Shown: piece by piece, positions 7,952 to 15,792 of the stretch
Position numbering within the stretch: the stretch's first letter is position 1
Layout of the letters: each line of letters starts with the position of its first letter
From: Methanoregula sp.
GTDB lineage: Archaea > Halobacteriota > Methanomicrobia > Methanomicrobiales > Methanospirillaceae
Direction of reading: 5' to 3'
Length of the DNA stretch: 64,000 nt
Assembly (NCBI RefSeq): GCF_023227875.1
Contig: NZ_JALOCH010000014.1
Span: forward strand, 1 to 64,000
Notes under the pieces: model-generated
Told to the model about the DNA's origin: nothing
Seen by the model: the letters and a program-made list of their open reading frames with translations, nothing else
The model's database searches: none
Made by a program: the position numbers and the translations under genes

Positions 7952-9154
7952 TCAGGATTGCTCGAAACAGGGATCGGCCATGCTCGTTTTACCAAGACTG
8001 CAGATATTCATTTTTGTCGATCTCTCTTTTTTAAACAACCACACCTTCTCCGGTTCAATATCCGTCTGCAGATGGGAGTAATCATCGAACCACCGGGCCA
8101 GCGGGTTTGTCCGGAAGATCATGAACTTCCCGATATTGCTGTTGTCTGCGGCCTGGTGGTACCGCATAAAGACGTGTCCGGCGGTCTTGCCGACCACCTC
8201 AATCTTACCCGTTGCATGGGACATGACGAACCGTGCCCGTTTTGCGAGCCCCGAGCAGGCCTGCCAGGATTTCTGGAGCATATCGTAGGACTGCTCGACC
8301 GGCACCTGGAAGAGGTGGTTGCCGGTGGTCGGCCGGCACTGGAAGACATAGTAGGGCGAGATGCCGGCAAAGGAGACCTTGCGGAAGAGCGAGGTTAAGG
8401 TATCCGGGTTGTTGTTGATGCCGTTTAAGATGGGTGTCTGGTTGACAACGACAACACCGGCTTTCCGGAGTGCTTCTGCTGCCTGTATCGATACCCCGGT
8501 CAGCTCGCGGGGATGGTTGAAATGTGCCATCAGGTAGATACGTTTTTCCGGTGTGCTGTACCGCGAGAGAACGGACAGGAGTTCCGGATCGTTCAGGATC
8601 CGCCAGGGGTTGTACGCCAGCATCTTGCTGCCAATACGGATGATATTGACATGCGGGATCTCCCGGAGCTCGCGGAGGACGGACTCGAGCTGCCGGGTTT
8701 CGAGCATCAGCGGGTCCCCCCCGGTCACGAGGACGTTTGTGATTTCCGTGTGCTCGCGGATATATCCGATACTCTCCGAGACGTCCCGGATCGTCTCGCG
8801 TTCGCATGACATGAACAGGCGTTTGCGGAAACAGAAACGGCAGATGCCGCCGCAGACATCGGTGAGGAGTAAAAGGCCGGTCTGGTCATATTTGTGTTGT
8901 AGGCCGGGTTTTTTGGTATAATCTTTCTCGCACGAAGGATCGGCGGATCCCCCGGTTTTGAGTTCCCGGGTGTCGGGAATGACAATCCGCCGTATCGGGT
9001 CGTGCCTGTCTTTCCAGTCGATGAGAGAGAGATAATAATCATTGGAGCGGAACGGGAAGATGTCCGTCACCGTCTCCATCTCCTCCCTCTCTTTAGAGTC
9101 GAGCCCGACAAGGTTGTCAAGCTCGGAAATTGATGTAACGTACTTGGGTTTCAT
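7952..9154 (-). CDS. KamA-family radical SAM protein (lysine/glutamate 2,3-aminomutase type)
   Basis: The 400-residue product has the radical SAM cluster motif CGGICRFC (Cys 101, 105, 108), the SAM-contact segment VLVTGGDPLML, and the PLP region near GKIEVVGKTAGHV typical of lysine 2,3-aminomutases. The family moves an amino group from C2 to C3 using a 5'-deoxyadenosyl radical and PLP. Methanogens use lysine 2,3-aminomutase with AblB to make the osmolyte N-epsilon-acetyl-beta-lysine, but no ablB acetyltransferase is adjacent here, so the substrate (lysine, glutamate or other) stays open. A promoter region of 286 bp separates it from the divergent methyltransferase gene. Confidence 0.9.
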   Translation of the reverse strand: MKPKYVTSISELDNLVGLDSKEREEMETVTDIFPFRSNDYYLSLIDWKDRHDPIRRIVIPDTRELKTGGSADPSCEKDYTKKPGLQHKYDQTGLLLLTDVCGGICRFCFRKRLFMSCERETIRDVSESIGYIREHTEITNVLVTGGDPLMLETRQLESVLRELREIPHVNIIRIGSKMLAYNPWRILNDPELLSVLSRYSTPEKRIYLMAHFNHPRELTGVSIQAAEALRKAGVVVVNQTPILNGINNNPDTLTSLFRKVSFAGISPYYVFQCRPTTGNHLFQVPVEQSYDMLQKSWQACSGLAKRARFVMSHATGKIEVVGKTAGHVFMRYHQAADNSNIGKFMIFRTNPLARWFDDYSHLQTDIEPEKVWLFKKERSTKMNICSLGKTSMADPCFEQS

Positions 9155-9440
9155 TTTTGTACCTCGTTATTGGGGGTTGTGCTCTGCTCTTAAGGGAGCA
9201 AGGATCGAGCAGTGCGGAAATTTCCGGGTTTTATGAACAGAAACTGAACGTAACTGGATGCACCACTCAGTATCCTCCATATTGGGCTCACGCTATAAAC
9301 CCTTTTTGTTGTTACCAATTTTCCTGACCGAAATGAAACGGGGGTATACTATTCTCCCTTCCCTGCCTTCCGTTAACCCGGTTCAATCCGCGTGAATCCG
9401 TCCCTGCAGATAAATTTTGAAATAGCGACAGCAGCAACAT

Positions 9441-10286
9441 ATGATAGAAAAAAAATCATTCGTGAATACCATGGACTCGTTCGCTTCCGGGTTTGCCGCT
9501 GTTGACGGCACAGGAGATGCCTGCTCCTTTGTCACATATCTCGATCTAATCCACTCTATGCCGTTTTTCCAGGAATGCAAACGCCAGAGCTACCGGAAAC
9601 TCGGGATCCGGCCCGGTGCGTCGGTGCTTGAGATCGGTTGCGGGAACGGTGTTGATGCGATAATCCTTGCAGGCATGACCGGGCCGGAAGGCAGGGTAAC
9701 CGGCATTGATGTGAGCAGCACCATGCTTGCCTCGGCGCGGACGCGGGACTGTACCGGCATCCCGTCTCCCCATTACGTGCTGTGTGATGCATCGTATCTG
9801 GCGTTTTCCGATGATATGTTCGATGCCGCCCGGGCAGACCGTGTACTCCAGCATACGACAGATCCTGCTACGGTTGTCCGGGAGATGGCGCGGGTGACCC
9901 GGCCCACCGGCAAGATCGTGGTCTTTGAACCGGACTGGGAGACCTTCGCCCTCTGGCCGGGTGAACGAGAGGTTACCCGCCGGATCCTGAACTTCTGGTG
10001 CGACCGTATACCATCCGGCTGGGCCGGCCGGTCCCTGTATGGCGCATTCCGGACAGCCGGGCTCTCGGAGGTATCGGCAGAACCCATGAACCTGGTGATC
10101 ACCAACCTGCCGCTCGCCCGGAAAATCTTCGACCTTGAGACCACGGTCTCTCTTGCGGTCGGGGCCGGCATTGTCAGTTCCCGCGAAACAGAGACATGGT
10201 CAGATGCGCAGGTGCTGGCCGATGAAGCCGGCCAGTTCTTCAGCTCGCTGACCTTCTACATGGTGACGGGTACGAAGCGGGGCTGA
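9441..10286 (+). CDS. Class I SAM-dependent methyltransferase
   Basis: The 281-residue product has a Rossmann-type methyltransferase core: motif I VLEIGCGNGVDAIILAG (about residues 55-71), motif II acid GIDVS, and motif IV region ARADRVLQHTTDP. The substrate is not evident. It lacks the conserved cysteine triad of arsenite methyltransferases (ArsM), so despite the arsenic cluster next door it should not be named arsM. ATG 9471 is an alternative start. The gene converges on arsR, 137 bp away. After its TGA the same frame stays open for 41 codons to TAA 10410-10412. Confidence 0.88.
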   Translation: MIEKKSFVNTMDSFASGFAAVDGTGDACSFVTYLDLIHSMPFFQECKRQSYRKLGIRPGASVLEIGCGNGVDAIILAGMTGPEGRVTGIDVSSTMLASARTRDCTGIPSPHYVLCDASYLAFSDDMFDAARADRVLQHTTDPATVVREMARVTRPTGKIVVFEPDWETFALWPGEREVTRRILNFWCDRIPSGWAGRSLYGAFRTAGLSEVSAEPMNLVITNLPLARKIFDLETTVSLAVGAGIVSSRETETWSDAQVLADEAGQFFSSLTFYMVTGTKRG

Positions 10287-10423
10287 CCCCCCTTCAACGT
10301 CCGCAACCACCGGAGCGCTTCACAGTGCACCCGTCCGAACCGTACAATCTACTGGCTGAACGAGACAGTCGCCCCGGTGATCCGGAAGATCGCAACTGCG
10401 GTGCCTGAGTAAAAACAGTCCGG

Positions 10424-10813
10424 TTACCGGAGAAATTCCCGTCCGGTATCCGTCAGCGAGTAGATGATCCAGTTGCCGTGGTATTCCCCTTCGATAAGTC
10501 CGATCTCTTTTAAGATATTCAGGTGGTAGGAGAGTTTCGATCCGGAGAGGCGCGTGAAGCGGTTGATGACGCAGACGCAGAGCGGCTGGTCGCGGATGAG
10601 GTAGAGGATGGTGAGCCGCAGCGGGTCGGAGAGCGCGTGGTAGATCCGGCTCTTCTCTTCAAGATGGGCGGCATCGGGAACGCGCCCGGCAAGGGCCTCG
10701 AATCCCCCGATGGCGTCGAGTTCCTTCTGGATCTGCTCAGGGATATCCAGATCCTTTCCCCCGGCCTCGTTTTTACCTTCAGGCTCACAGCAGGCACAGC
10801 TCACGCGCTTCAT
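10424..10813 (-). CDS. arsR: ArsR/SmtB-family metalloregulator
   Basis: The 129-residue protein is a winged-helix ArsR-type repressor (residues about 50-125, with ALSDPLRLTILYLI and the recognition region SGSKLSYHLNILKEIGLI). Cys 79 and Cys 81 in PLCVCV occupy the place of the ELCVCD metal(loid) site of classical ArsR. An extra cluster CACC (Cys 6, 8, 9) at the N-terminus could add a soft-metal ligand. The gene diverges from the 11-gene operon that starts at 10882, and a near-perfect palindrome overlaps its own start codon, so autoregulation and control of the operon are likely. The inducer (arsenic, antimony, mercury) cannot be told from sequence. Confidence 0.93.
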   Translation of the reverse strand: MKRVSCACCEPEGKNEAGGKDLDIPEQIQKELDAIGGFEALAGRVPDAAHLEEKSRIYHALSDPLRLTILYLIRDQPLCVCVINRFTRLSGSKLSYHLNILKEIGLIEGEYHGNWIIYSLTDTGREFLR

Positions 10814-10831
10814 TTCAAATTAATCTGAAAT
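10812..10831. promoter_or_regulatory. Palindromic operator at the arsR start (probable ArsR site)
   Basis: ATTTCAAATTAATCTGAAAT is a 20-bp inverted repeat with 18 of 20 positions symmetric. It covers the arsR start codon (10811-10813, complement) and sits just ahead of a TATAA (10841-10845) that would serve the rightward operon. Its right half is part of TCTGAAATG (10824-10832), a nonamer that recurs at the hgc promoter. Operator function is inferred from symmetry and place. Confidence 0.7.
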
Positions 10832-10840
10832 GATAAGACA

Positions 10841-10845
10841 TATAA
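10841..10845 (+). promoter_or_regulatory. TATA-like element of the metal(loid) operon
   Basis: TATAA in the context GACATATAACC lies about 40 bp before ATG 10882 and 52 bp before the alternative ATG 10897. It is the only good TATA candidate between arsR and the operon and sits between the two inverted repeats. Confidence 0.5.
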
Positions 10846-10865
10846 CCTTGCCCTGTTCACATTAA

Positions 10866-10881
10866 TTCAACAAAATTTGAA
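10866..10881. promoter_or_regulatory. Second inverted repeat before the operon (probable ArsR half-sites)
   Basis: TTCAACAAAATTTGAA carries the half-sites TTCAA and TTGAA in inverted order with a six-base gap. It resembles the operator at 10812-10831 (TTCA/TGAA arms) and lies where transcription or leader binding would start. A bound repressor here would block the first operon gene. Confidence 0.5.
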
Positions 10882-11274
10882 ATGAATTGGACGATCATGA
10901 ACGCACAACAACCATCCTGCGGGGCAGAAGGAAAGAACCGGATCATCTATGCCTGCTCGGGGCTTGGATCGAATGTCGGGCAGCTGACAAACGCGGCCGC
11001 GTGCCAGCTGACTGTGGAAGGCTATGGCGGGGGCTCGTGCCTTGCAGGTGTGGGCGGCGGTATTGAGAAATTCACGGGCATGGGAATGGCAGCGGACGAA
11101 CGGGTTGTCATCGACGGCTGCCCGGTTGCCTGCGCAAAGAAGATCCTGACGGATAAGGGACTTGCGATCGACCGGTATGTCCTGGTCACGGACCTCGGTA
11201 TTGCCAAGACCCCGGGACCGGTCTTTGCGGAACGTGACGTGCAGACGGTTGTCGATGCAGTAAAGAGGGGATAG
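10882..11274 (+). CDS. DGC-domain putative zinc-binding protein 1
   Basis: First gene of the operon, 130 residues, single DGC domain. The family carries conserved Cys in YACSG (near residue 16), a Gly-rich turn, and the name-giving DGCP motif (VVIDGCPVACAKKIL). Members are thought to bind zinc or another soft metal; the biochemical role is not established. ATG 10897 is a possible later start. Stop is TAG, which shows that TAG is used as a terminator in this genome. Two paralogues lie further down the same operon. Confidence 0.85.
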   Translation: MNWTIMNAQQPSCGAEGKNRIIYACSGLGSNVGQLTNAAACQLTVEGYGGGSCLAGVGGGIEKFTGMGMAADERVVIDGCPVACAKKILTDKGLAIDRYVLVTDLGIAKTPGPVFAERDVQTVVDAVKRG

Positions 11275-11285
11275 GGAGCATAACG

Positions 11286-11669
11286 ATGTGCGGCACCACT
11301 CCCGCAGGACATTCCCGCGTTGACGGCCAGGACCCGGCACGGGTCGTGGATACCCTGACCTGGAACCCGCACCCGAAGTTTCCCGGTGTCTCCCTGCGGC
11401 ACTTGGTCACCGGCAGCGAGACCGGCGGGCGCATGAGCCTCCACCATGTCAGGATCGATCCCGGGTGCTCCATCGGCGATCACATGCACCCCGGGCAGGT
11501 CGAGATCCATGACGTGATTTCAGGGAGCGGGACCAGCCGGCTCGAAGGAAAAGAACTGCAGTACGCGCCGGGAATCCTGGGCATCATGCCCGCGGACCGG
11601 GTGCACCGCATCGATGCAGGAGCGAAGGGGATGCTCCTGCTGGCCACATTTTCACCCCCGTTAGTGTGA
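11286..11669 (+). CDS. Cupin-domain protein
   Basis: The 127-residue protein is a single cupin barrel. Metal-binding motif 1 is visible as GDHMHPGQVEIHDVISGSG (His, His, Glu ligands at the usual spacing) and motif 2 as PGILGIMPADRVHRI. Small cupins of this kind are metal-dependent enzymes or ligand binders; no substrate can be assigned. It lies 11 bp after the first DGC gene and 9 bp before the permease, so it is co-transcribed. A leading Cys (MCGTT) may be incidental. Confidence 0.88.
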   Translation: MCGTTPAGHSRVDGQDPARVVDTLTWNPHPKFPGVSLRHLVTGSETGGRMSLHHVRIDPGCSIGDHMHPGQVEIHDVISGSGTSRLEGKELQYAPGILGIMPADRVHRIDAGAKGMLLLATFSPPLV

Positions 11670-11678
11670 GGTACTTCA

Positions 11679-12752
11679 ATGACAGATCCTGTAATCGGCT
11701 CGCTCCTGCTCGGCTGGGAGACCCTCTTTGCATATCTCTCGCAGCACGTGGTCACCTGCCTCATCCCGGCGTTCTTCATCGCCGGCGCAATTGCATCGTT
11801 CATCAGGAAAGACGCGATCCTGAAATACTTCAGCCCGGAGACGAAGAAGACCACCTCCTACGGGATCGCTTCCGTCTCGGGAATCGTGCTTGCGGTCTGC
11901 AGCTGCACGATCCTGCCGATGTTTGCCGGTATCTTAAAGAAAGGCAGCGGTCTCGGGCCCGCGATCACGTTCCTGTACGCGGGACCGGCCATCAACATCC
12001 TTGCCATCGTGTACACGGCACAGGTGCTCGGGCTCGATCTCGGCCTTGCCCGGGCCGTGGCGGCAATCATACTTTCCATCCTGATTGGGCTCATCATGAT
12101 GAGTCTCTTCCCGGCCCATGACGAAGATACGACAAAGACCCATGCAGCTGCCCGCCGGGCCGTAATGACAAAGGAGGATACCCGGCCATGCTGGGTCGTT
12201 CCCGCGTTCTTTGTCTTCCTGGTTGCGATCCTCCTTGTCGGGACATCGGCGCTCGATGTATTCTACCGGCTCCTGATCGTGTACTTCCTCTCGATGGCGG
12301 TGGCTTTCCTCTTAATCTTCTACTTTACCCGGGACGAGGTGACTGACTGGGGGTACGAGATCTGGGACTTAACAAAGAAGATCTTCCCGATCCTCATCAT
12401 CGGGACATTCCTCCTCGGAGTACTGGCGTTCTTCCTCCCGCCCGAGACTTTCAGGCCGTTCATTGGCGACAACTCGCTTACCGCAAACTTCCTTGCGGCA
12501 ATCGTGGGGGCGATCCTCTACATGCCCACCCTGCTTGAAGTGCCGGTTATCGGGACAACGCTCGGCTACCTCACCGGGTCCATGGCAAAGGGCCCGGCCC
12601 TTGCGCTGCTCCTGACCGGGCCAAGCATCAGCCTCCCGAGCCTGCTCGTCATTTACCGGATCATCGGCGGGAAGAAGACGCTCGTGTATGCCGGCCTTGT
12701 CATCGTCTTCTCGACCCTTGCCGGGTTCGTCTTCGGAAATCTTGGGTGGTGA
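11679..12752 (+). CDS. ArsP-type permease 1 (DUF318 family)
   Basis: The 357-residue polytopic protein belongs to the permease family PF03773, which includes ArsP, an exporter of trivalent organoarsenicals. About eight to nine membrane helices are visible. The family Cys motif is VCSCTILPMFAG (about residues 73-84), and the second half contains LYMPTLLEVPVIG and a LTGPSISLPSLLVI repeat-like segment. ArsP uses paired Cys to carry methylarsenite, so export of an organometal(loid) is possible. The Acr3 gene in the same operon covers inorganic arsenite. The substrate is inferred only from family and context. Confidence 0.88.
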   Translation: MTDPVIGSLLLGWETLFAYLSQHVVTCLIPAFFIAGAIASFIRKDAILKYFSPETKKTTSYGIASVSGIVLAVCSCTILPMFAGILKKGSGLGPAITFLYAGPAINILAIVYTAQVLGLDLGLARAVAAIILSILIGLIMMSLFPAHDEDTTKTHAAARRAVMTKEDTRPCWVVPAFFVFLVAILLVGTSALDVFYRLLIVYFLSMAVAFLLIFYFTRDEVTDWGYEIWDLTKKIFPILIIGTFLLGVLAFFLPPETFRPFIGDNSLTANFLAAIVGAILYMPTLLEVPVIGTTLGYLTGSMAKGPALALLLTGPSISLPSLLVIYRIIGGKKTLVYAGLVIVFSTLAGFVFGNLGW

Positions 12753-12754
12753 CC

Positions 12755-13033
12755 ATGAAGAACGACAACATTCCCTGCTGTGCCGCTGATGCCCTCCGCC
12801 GCATCCGCCAGATCCCGGTCAACGGGATTATGACCGGTATCACGATGCTGGATGAGAGCATTGCCGCGGTAAAGGAACAGAGCCCCGCAAGCGATGCCGG
12901 CATACGCGAAGCACTGATGAAGAAGATCAAAATCTACAATTACGTGCCAAATGGTGCTGAAGAGGGCTATGCCGTGGCGGTACTCGAAGAATACCGGAAC
13001 AGTGTCTTGAAAGACAGGCACAAAAAAATCTGA
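12755..13033 (+). CDS. Small conserved hypothetical protein in the operon (92 aa)
   Basis: ATG 12755 follows the permease stop by two bases; GTG 12746 and 12749 are in frame but overlap the permease. The product is mostly helical and soluble: a CC pair at residues 7-8 (IPCCAADALRRI), a helix around ITMLDESIAAVKEQ, and a C-terminal part with EGYAVAVLEEYRNSVL. The vicinal Cys pair may bind a metal(loid). I do not recognise the family. Position between a permease and a thioredoxin-like protein suggests a helper role. Confidence 0.7.
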   Translation: MKNDNIPCCAADALRRIRQIPVNGIMTGITMLDESIAAVKEQSPASDAGIREALMKKIKIYNYVPNGAEEGYAVAVLEEYRNSVLKDRHKKI

Positions 13034-13054
13034 AACCAGAGTCTGGTGATTATC

Positions 13055-13291
13055 ATGACAAAGATTGAAGTACTCGGAACCGGCTGTGCAAAGTGCAAAC
13101 GGCTCTTTGCCAACGTCGAACAGGCAGTCAAGGATCTCGGACTCCCTGCAAAAGTGGTGAAAGTGGAAGACCTGGATGCGATCGTTGAGAGCGGTGTGAT
13201 GATGACTCCTGCGCTCTTCATCAATGGCGAGATTGTTGCGGAAGGCCGGGTGCCTGACGTGAACGAGATCAAATCCCTGCTTACGGAGTGA
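13055..13291 (+). CDS. Thioredoxin-like redox-active disulfide protein
   Basis: The 78-residue product is a mini-thioredoxin with active site GCAKCKRLF (CxxC at residues about 11-14) and the cis-proline loop MMTPALFINGEIV. This small family is known in archaea as redox-active disulfide protein 2. It would reduce a disulfide, or pass a thiol-bound metal, in the cytoplasm. GGTGAT at 13045-13050 sets the start at ATG 13055. In the operon it sits between ArsP-type permease 1 and the second DGC protein, which suggests thiol maintenance for metal(loid) handling. Confidence 0.9.
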   Translation: MTKIEVLGTGCAKCKRLFANVEQAVKDLGLPAKVVKVEDLDAIVESGVMMTPALFINGEIVAEGRVPDVNEIKSLLTE

Positions 13292-13295
13292 AAAA

Positions 13296-13754
13296 ATGGC
13301 AGAACAACCCACCTGCTCCTGCGGAGCAAACGAGCAGAAACGGATCATCTTTCCCTGTGCCGGGCAGGCTAACACCGGGCAGCTTACGAACCTTGCAGCG
13401 CTCCAGCTGACAGAAGAGGGCTATGGCAGTATCGCCTGCGTAGCGCTGCTTGCAATCAGTGCCGAATCACTTGTTGCGAATGCGAAGAAGGTCGATGAGG
13501 TGGTCATCCTCGATGGCTGCCCGATGCTCTGCGCACAGAAGATCGCTGAGGCACAGGGTGTCCCGGTGGGCCAGCACCTCATCATGACCGAGCTTGGCAT
13601 CACCAAGGGTCCTTCCAAATCCTACACGAATGACGATGTCGAGACGATCGTGGACGCGTGCTGGAAGGGTGCGGGCCGGAAGACCTGCCCGGAACCGAAG
13701 AAGGCCGGCGGAAAAGACGGCGGGTGCGGCTGCGGGTGTGGTAACACCTGCTGA
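13296..13754 (+). CDS. DGC-domain putative zinc-binding protein 2 with Cys-rich tail
   Basis: The 152-residue protein shares the DGC layout of its operon partners (FPCAGQANTGQLTNLAA near the start, VVILDGCPMLCAQKIA in the middle). It has an added C-terminal tail, GGCGCGCGNTC, with five Cys in 11 residues, plus CSC at residues 7-9. This tail is typical of a soft-metal ligand. The gene starts four bases after the thioredoxin-like gene. Together with DGC 1 and 3 it suggests gene duplication within the operon. Confidence 0.87.
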   Translation: MAEQPTCSCGANEQKRIIFPCAGQANTGQLTNLAALQLTEEGYGSIACVALLAISAESLVANAKKVDEVVILDGCPMLCAQKIAEAQGVPVGQHLIMTELGITKGPSKSYTNDDVETIVDACWKGAGRKTCPEPKKAGGKDGGCGCGCGNTC

Positions 13755-13769
13755 AGAGACGATGTCACC

Positions 13770-14117
13770 ATGACGTACGCAATTGTCACCTGTTCGGGCA
13801 TCTCGAATACCGGGAAACTCACCACGCAGGCAGGAATGCTCTTAATGCAGCGAAAGCCTGGCATGTTCCTCTGCATGAACTGCAAACAGTCCGCAGAATC
13901 CCTAAAGACGGATGCGGGAGGGGCAGAGCGGCTCATCGTGATCGACGGGTGCACGGACCACTGTGCCACGAAGAAACTCACCGCGGCCGGCCTTGTGCCG
14001 GATGTCCACATCATCGCCACTGAGCTCGGGATCGAGAAAAACGGGATGGCGGATGTGAAGTATGAAGAGATCGAGAAAGTGGTCAGGGCTGTCATGGATC
14101 ACGGGAACCCGAAATGA
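13770..14117 (+). CDS. DGC-domain putative zinc-binding protein 3 (diverged)
   Basis: The 115-residue product is a shorter, diverged DGC protein. It keeps VTCSGISNTGKLTTQAG near the N-terminus and LIVIDGCTDHCATKKL in place of DGCP, so Pro is replaced by Thr. A further pair, FLCMNCKQSA, is not found in paralogues 1 and 2. The stop overlaps the start of the next gene by four bases (ATGA), which points to translational coupling. Confidence 0.82.
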   Translation: MTYAIVTCSGISNTGKLTTQAGMLLMQRKPGMFLCMNCKQSAESLKTDAGGAERLIVIDGCTDHCATKKLTAAGLVPDVHIIATELGIEKNGMADVKYEEIEKVVRAVMDHGNPK

Positions 14118-14803
14118 AGATCGGTGTTGTCAGCGATGGGAAATTTGGCGACCGGGCCTTTGAGGTCATAAAGGAGAAGTTCCCGGTGGAATGGATCGTG
14201 GCTCCCTTTATTCAGAGCCCGATCGCTGATGACATCGAGCTTTCGCTCCCGGAATGCGATCTTTATATCTCCTATGTCCGCCACCCGGATGTTGCCCTCG
14301 CGATCATTGAGAAGCAGAAACCGGTGATCCTCGGGGTCAGTTTCGGCCCCGGTTTCATCAGGCAGGCAAAGGAGATAAACGAGAATATCATCGCACCCCC
14401 GACCATGTGCTCGATCGAAGACAATACCTGGGTGCCGGAGATCAATGAGTTTGCAAAGGTGTTCGGGAAACCTTTGTTTGATGTAACTGTCCGAGACGAC
14501 GGGACTGTTGAAAACATCAGGGTGATCCGGGGATCCCCGTGCGGTTCGACCGTGGCAGCAAGTGCGGAACTGCCCGGGACACAAGTCAGTCCCGAACAGC
14601 TCCAGCACTATGGTCTGCGGATCTGCCACTTCTGCCGGGCACCCCGGCTCGGGAAGACCTGCGACAAGGAAGTGTCCGGTCTTATTCATATCCGGGAACT
14701 GGTCCATGCAATCAGCGCCAGGGCACCCGCTGTCGGTGAACGCGTGAAGCAGTTTGCCGACGGGATGGAGAAGATCATCGACCAGAAAATGACAAGAGGA
14801 TAA
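14114..14803 (+). CDS. DUF166 family protein
   Basis: The 229-residue protein matches the archaeal DUF166 family, sometimes annotated as thymidylate synthase-like without firm proof. Seen features are a Rossmann-like start (KIGVVSDGKFGDRAFEVIK), a SCDGS-like turn replaced by RGSPCGSTVAAS (about residues 140-151), and a Cys cluster near the C-terminus (CHFCRAPRLGKTC). The Cys cluster could hold a metal or Fe-S centre. Its start overlaps DGC 3. The role in this operon is unknown; a link to folate/methanopterin C1 chemistry would be speculative. Confidence 0.8.
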   Translation: MKIGVVSDGKFGDRAFEVIKEKFPVEWIVAPFIQSPIADDIELSLPECDLYISYVRHPDVALAIIEKQKPVILGVSFGPGFIRQAKEINENIIAPPTMCSIEDNTWVPEINEFAKVFGKPLFDVTVRDDGTVENIRVIRGSPCGSTVAASAELPGTQVSPEQLQHYGLRICHFCRAPRLGKTCDKEVSGLIHIRELVHAISARAPAVGERVKQFADGMEKIIDQKMTRG

Positions 14804-14807
14804 CACC

Positions 14808-15767
14808 ATGCAGGACTATTTACAATTATTTGCCGACTGGGTAACCTACACAATCTTCGGGCTCGTGCAGGGCAACCCCCTTGCATCGTCCGTGAACTTC
14901 TTTGTCTACGACACGATCAAGGTCACGCTGCTGCTCGCGGTGATCGTCTTTGCCGTGGGTATCGTACGGACGTTCATCACGCCGCAGAAAGTGAAGAAGT
15001 GGGTAGCAGGCCGCACCGAGGGCGCCGGCAACGTGCTCGCCGCCCTCCTCGGCATCCCCACGCCGTTCTGCTCCTGCTCGGCAGTCCCGCTCTTCATTGG
15101 TTTTGTCGAGAGCGGCGTGCCGCTTGGCATCACGTTCTCGTTCCTGATCGCATCGCCCCTCATCAACGAGGTCGCGGCCGCCATGCTCCTTGCTATGTTC
15201 GGCTGGCAGATCGCACTCATCTACATTGTGTCCGGGCTCGTCATCGCAATTGTCGCGGGCATCATCATCGGGCGCCTCCACATGGAGGGTCAGGTAGAGG
15301 ACTTTGTCTGGAAGTGCAGGATGCACGACCAGCCGGACAAGACGATGACGTGGAAGGAGCGGGTCGATTTCGGGATCAGCGAGTCGAAAGCCATTACCCT
15401 GAAAGTGCTGCCTTACATCATCATCGGTATCGCCATCGGTGCCGTAATCCACGGGTATGCCCCATCGGATTTCCTTGTCACGATTGCCGGCCCGGACAAC
15501 CCGCTCGCCGTCCCGGTTGCAGTGCTGCTCGGCATCCCGCTCTATTCGAACGCAGCGGGGATGATCCCGATCATGGAAGTCCTCACGGCAAAGGGAATGG
15601 CGATCGGGACAGCACTCGCCTTCATGATGGCGGTTATCGGGCTCTCGCTGCCGGAGATGGTCATCCTGCGGAAAGTGATCAAGATCAAGCTGCTCGCAAT
15701 CTTTGCAGTCATCCTGTTTGTTTCATTCACGCTCACGGGCTACCTGTTTAATGCGATACTGGGGTAA
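14808..15767 (+). CDS. ArsP-type permease 2 (DUF318 family)
   Basis: The 319-residue membrane protein is a second PF03773 permease, clearly diverged from permease 1. Its Cys motif is TPFCSCSAVPLFIGF (about residues 83-97), with the family pattern ASPLINEVAAAML after it and a mirrored segment LGIPLYSNAAGMIPIMEV in the second half. Eight or so helices are visible. The charged central loop (about 160-185, with EDFVWKCRMHD) lies in the cytoplasm or outside depending on topology. It starts four bases after DUF166. Having two such permeases suggests two substrates or a hetero-oligomer. Confidence 0.88.
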   Translation: MQDYLQLFADWVTYTIFGLVQGNPLASSVNFFVYDTIKVTLLLAVIVFAVGIVRTFITPQKVKKWVAGRTEGAGNVLAALLGIPTPFCSCSAVPLFIGFVESGVPLGITFSFLIASPLINEVAAAMLLAMFGWQIALIYIVSGLVIAIVAGIIIGRLHMEGQVEDFVWKCRMHDQPDKTMTWKERVDFGISESKAITLKVLPYIIIGIAIGAVIHGYAPSDFLVTIAGPDNPLAVPVAVLLGIPLYSNAAGMIPIMEVLTAKGMAIGTALAFMMAVIGLSLPEMVILRKVIKIKLLAIFAVILFVSFTLTGYLFNAILG

Positions 15768-15792
15768 ACAGGAAATAACGATGTGATGAAGT

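Noticed and set aside
9441..10286. ArsM arsenite methyltransferase
   Set aside because: The conserved ArsM Cys are lacking, although the arsenic cluster is near.
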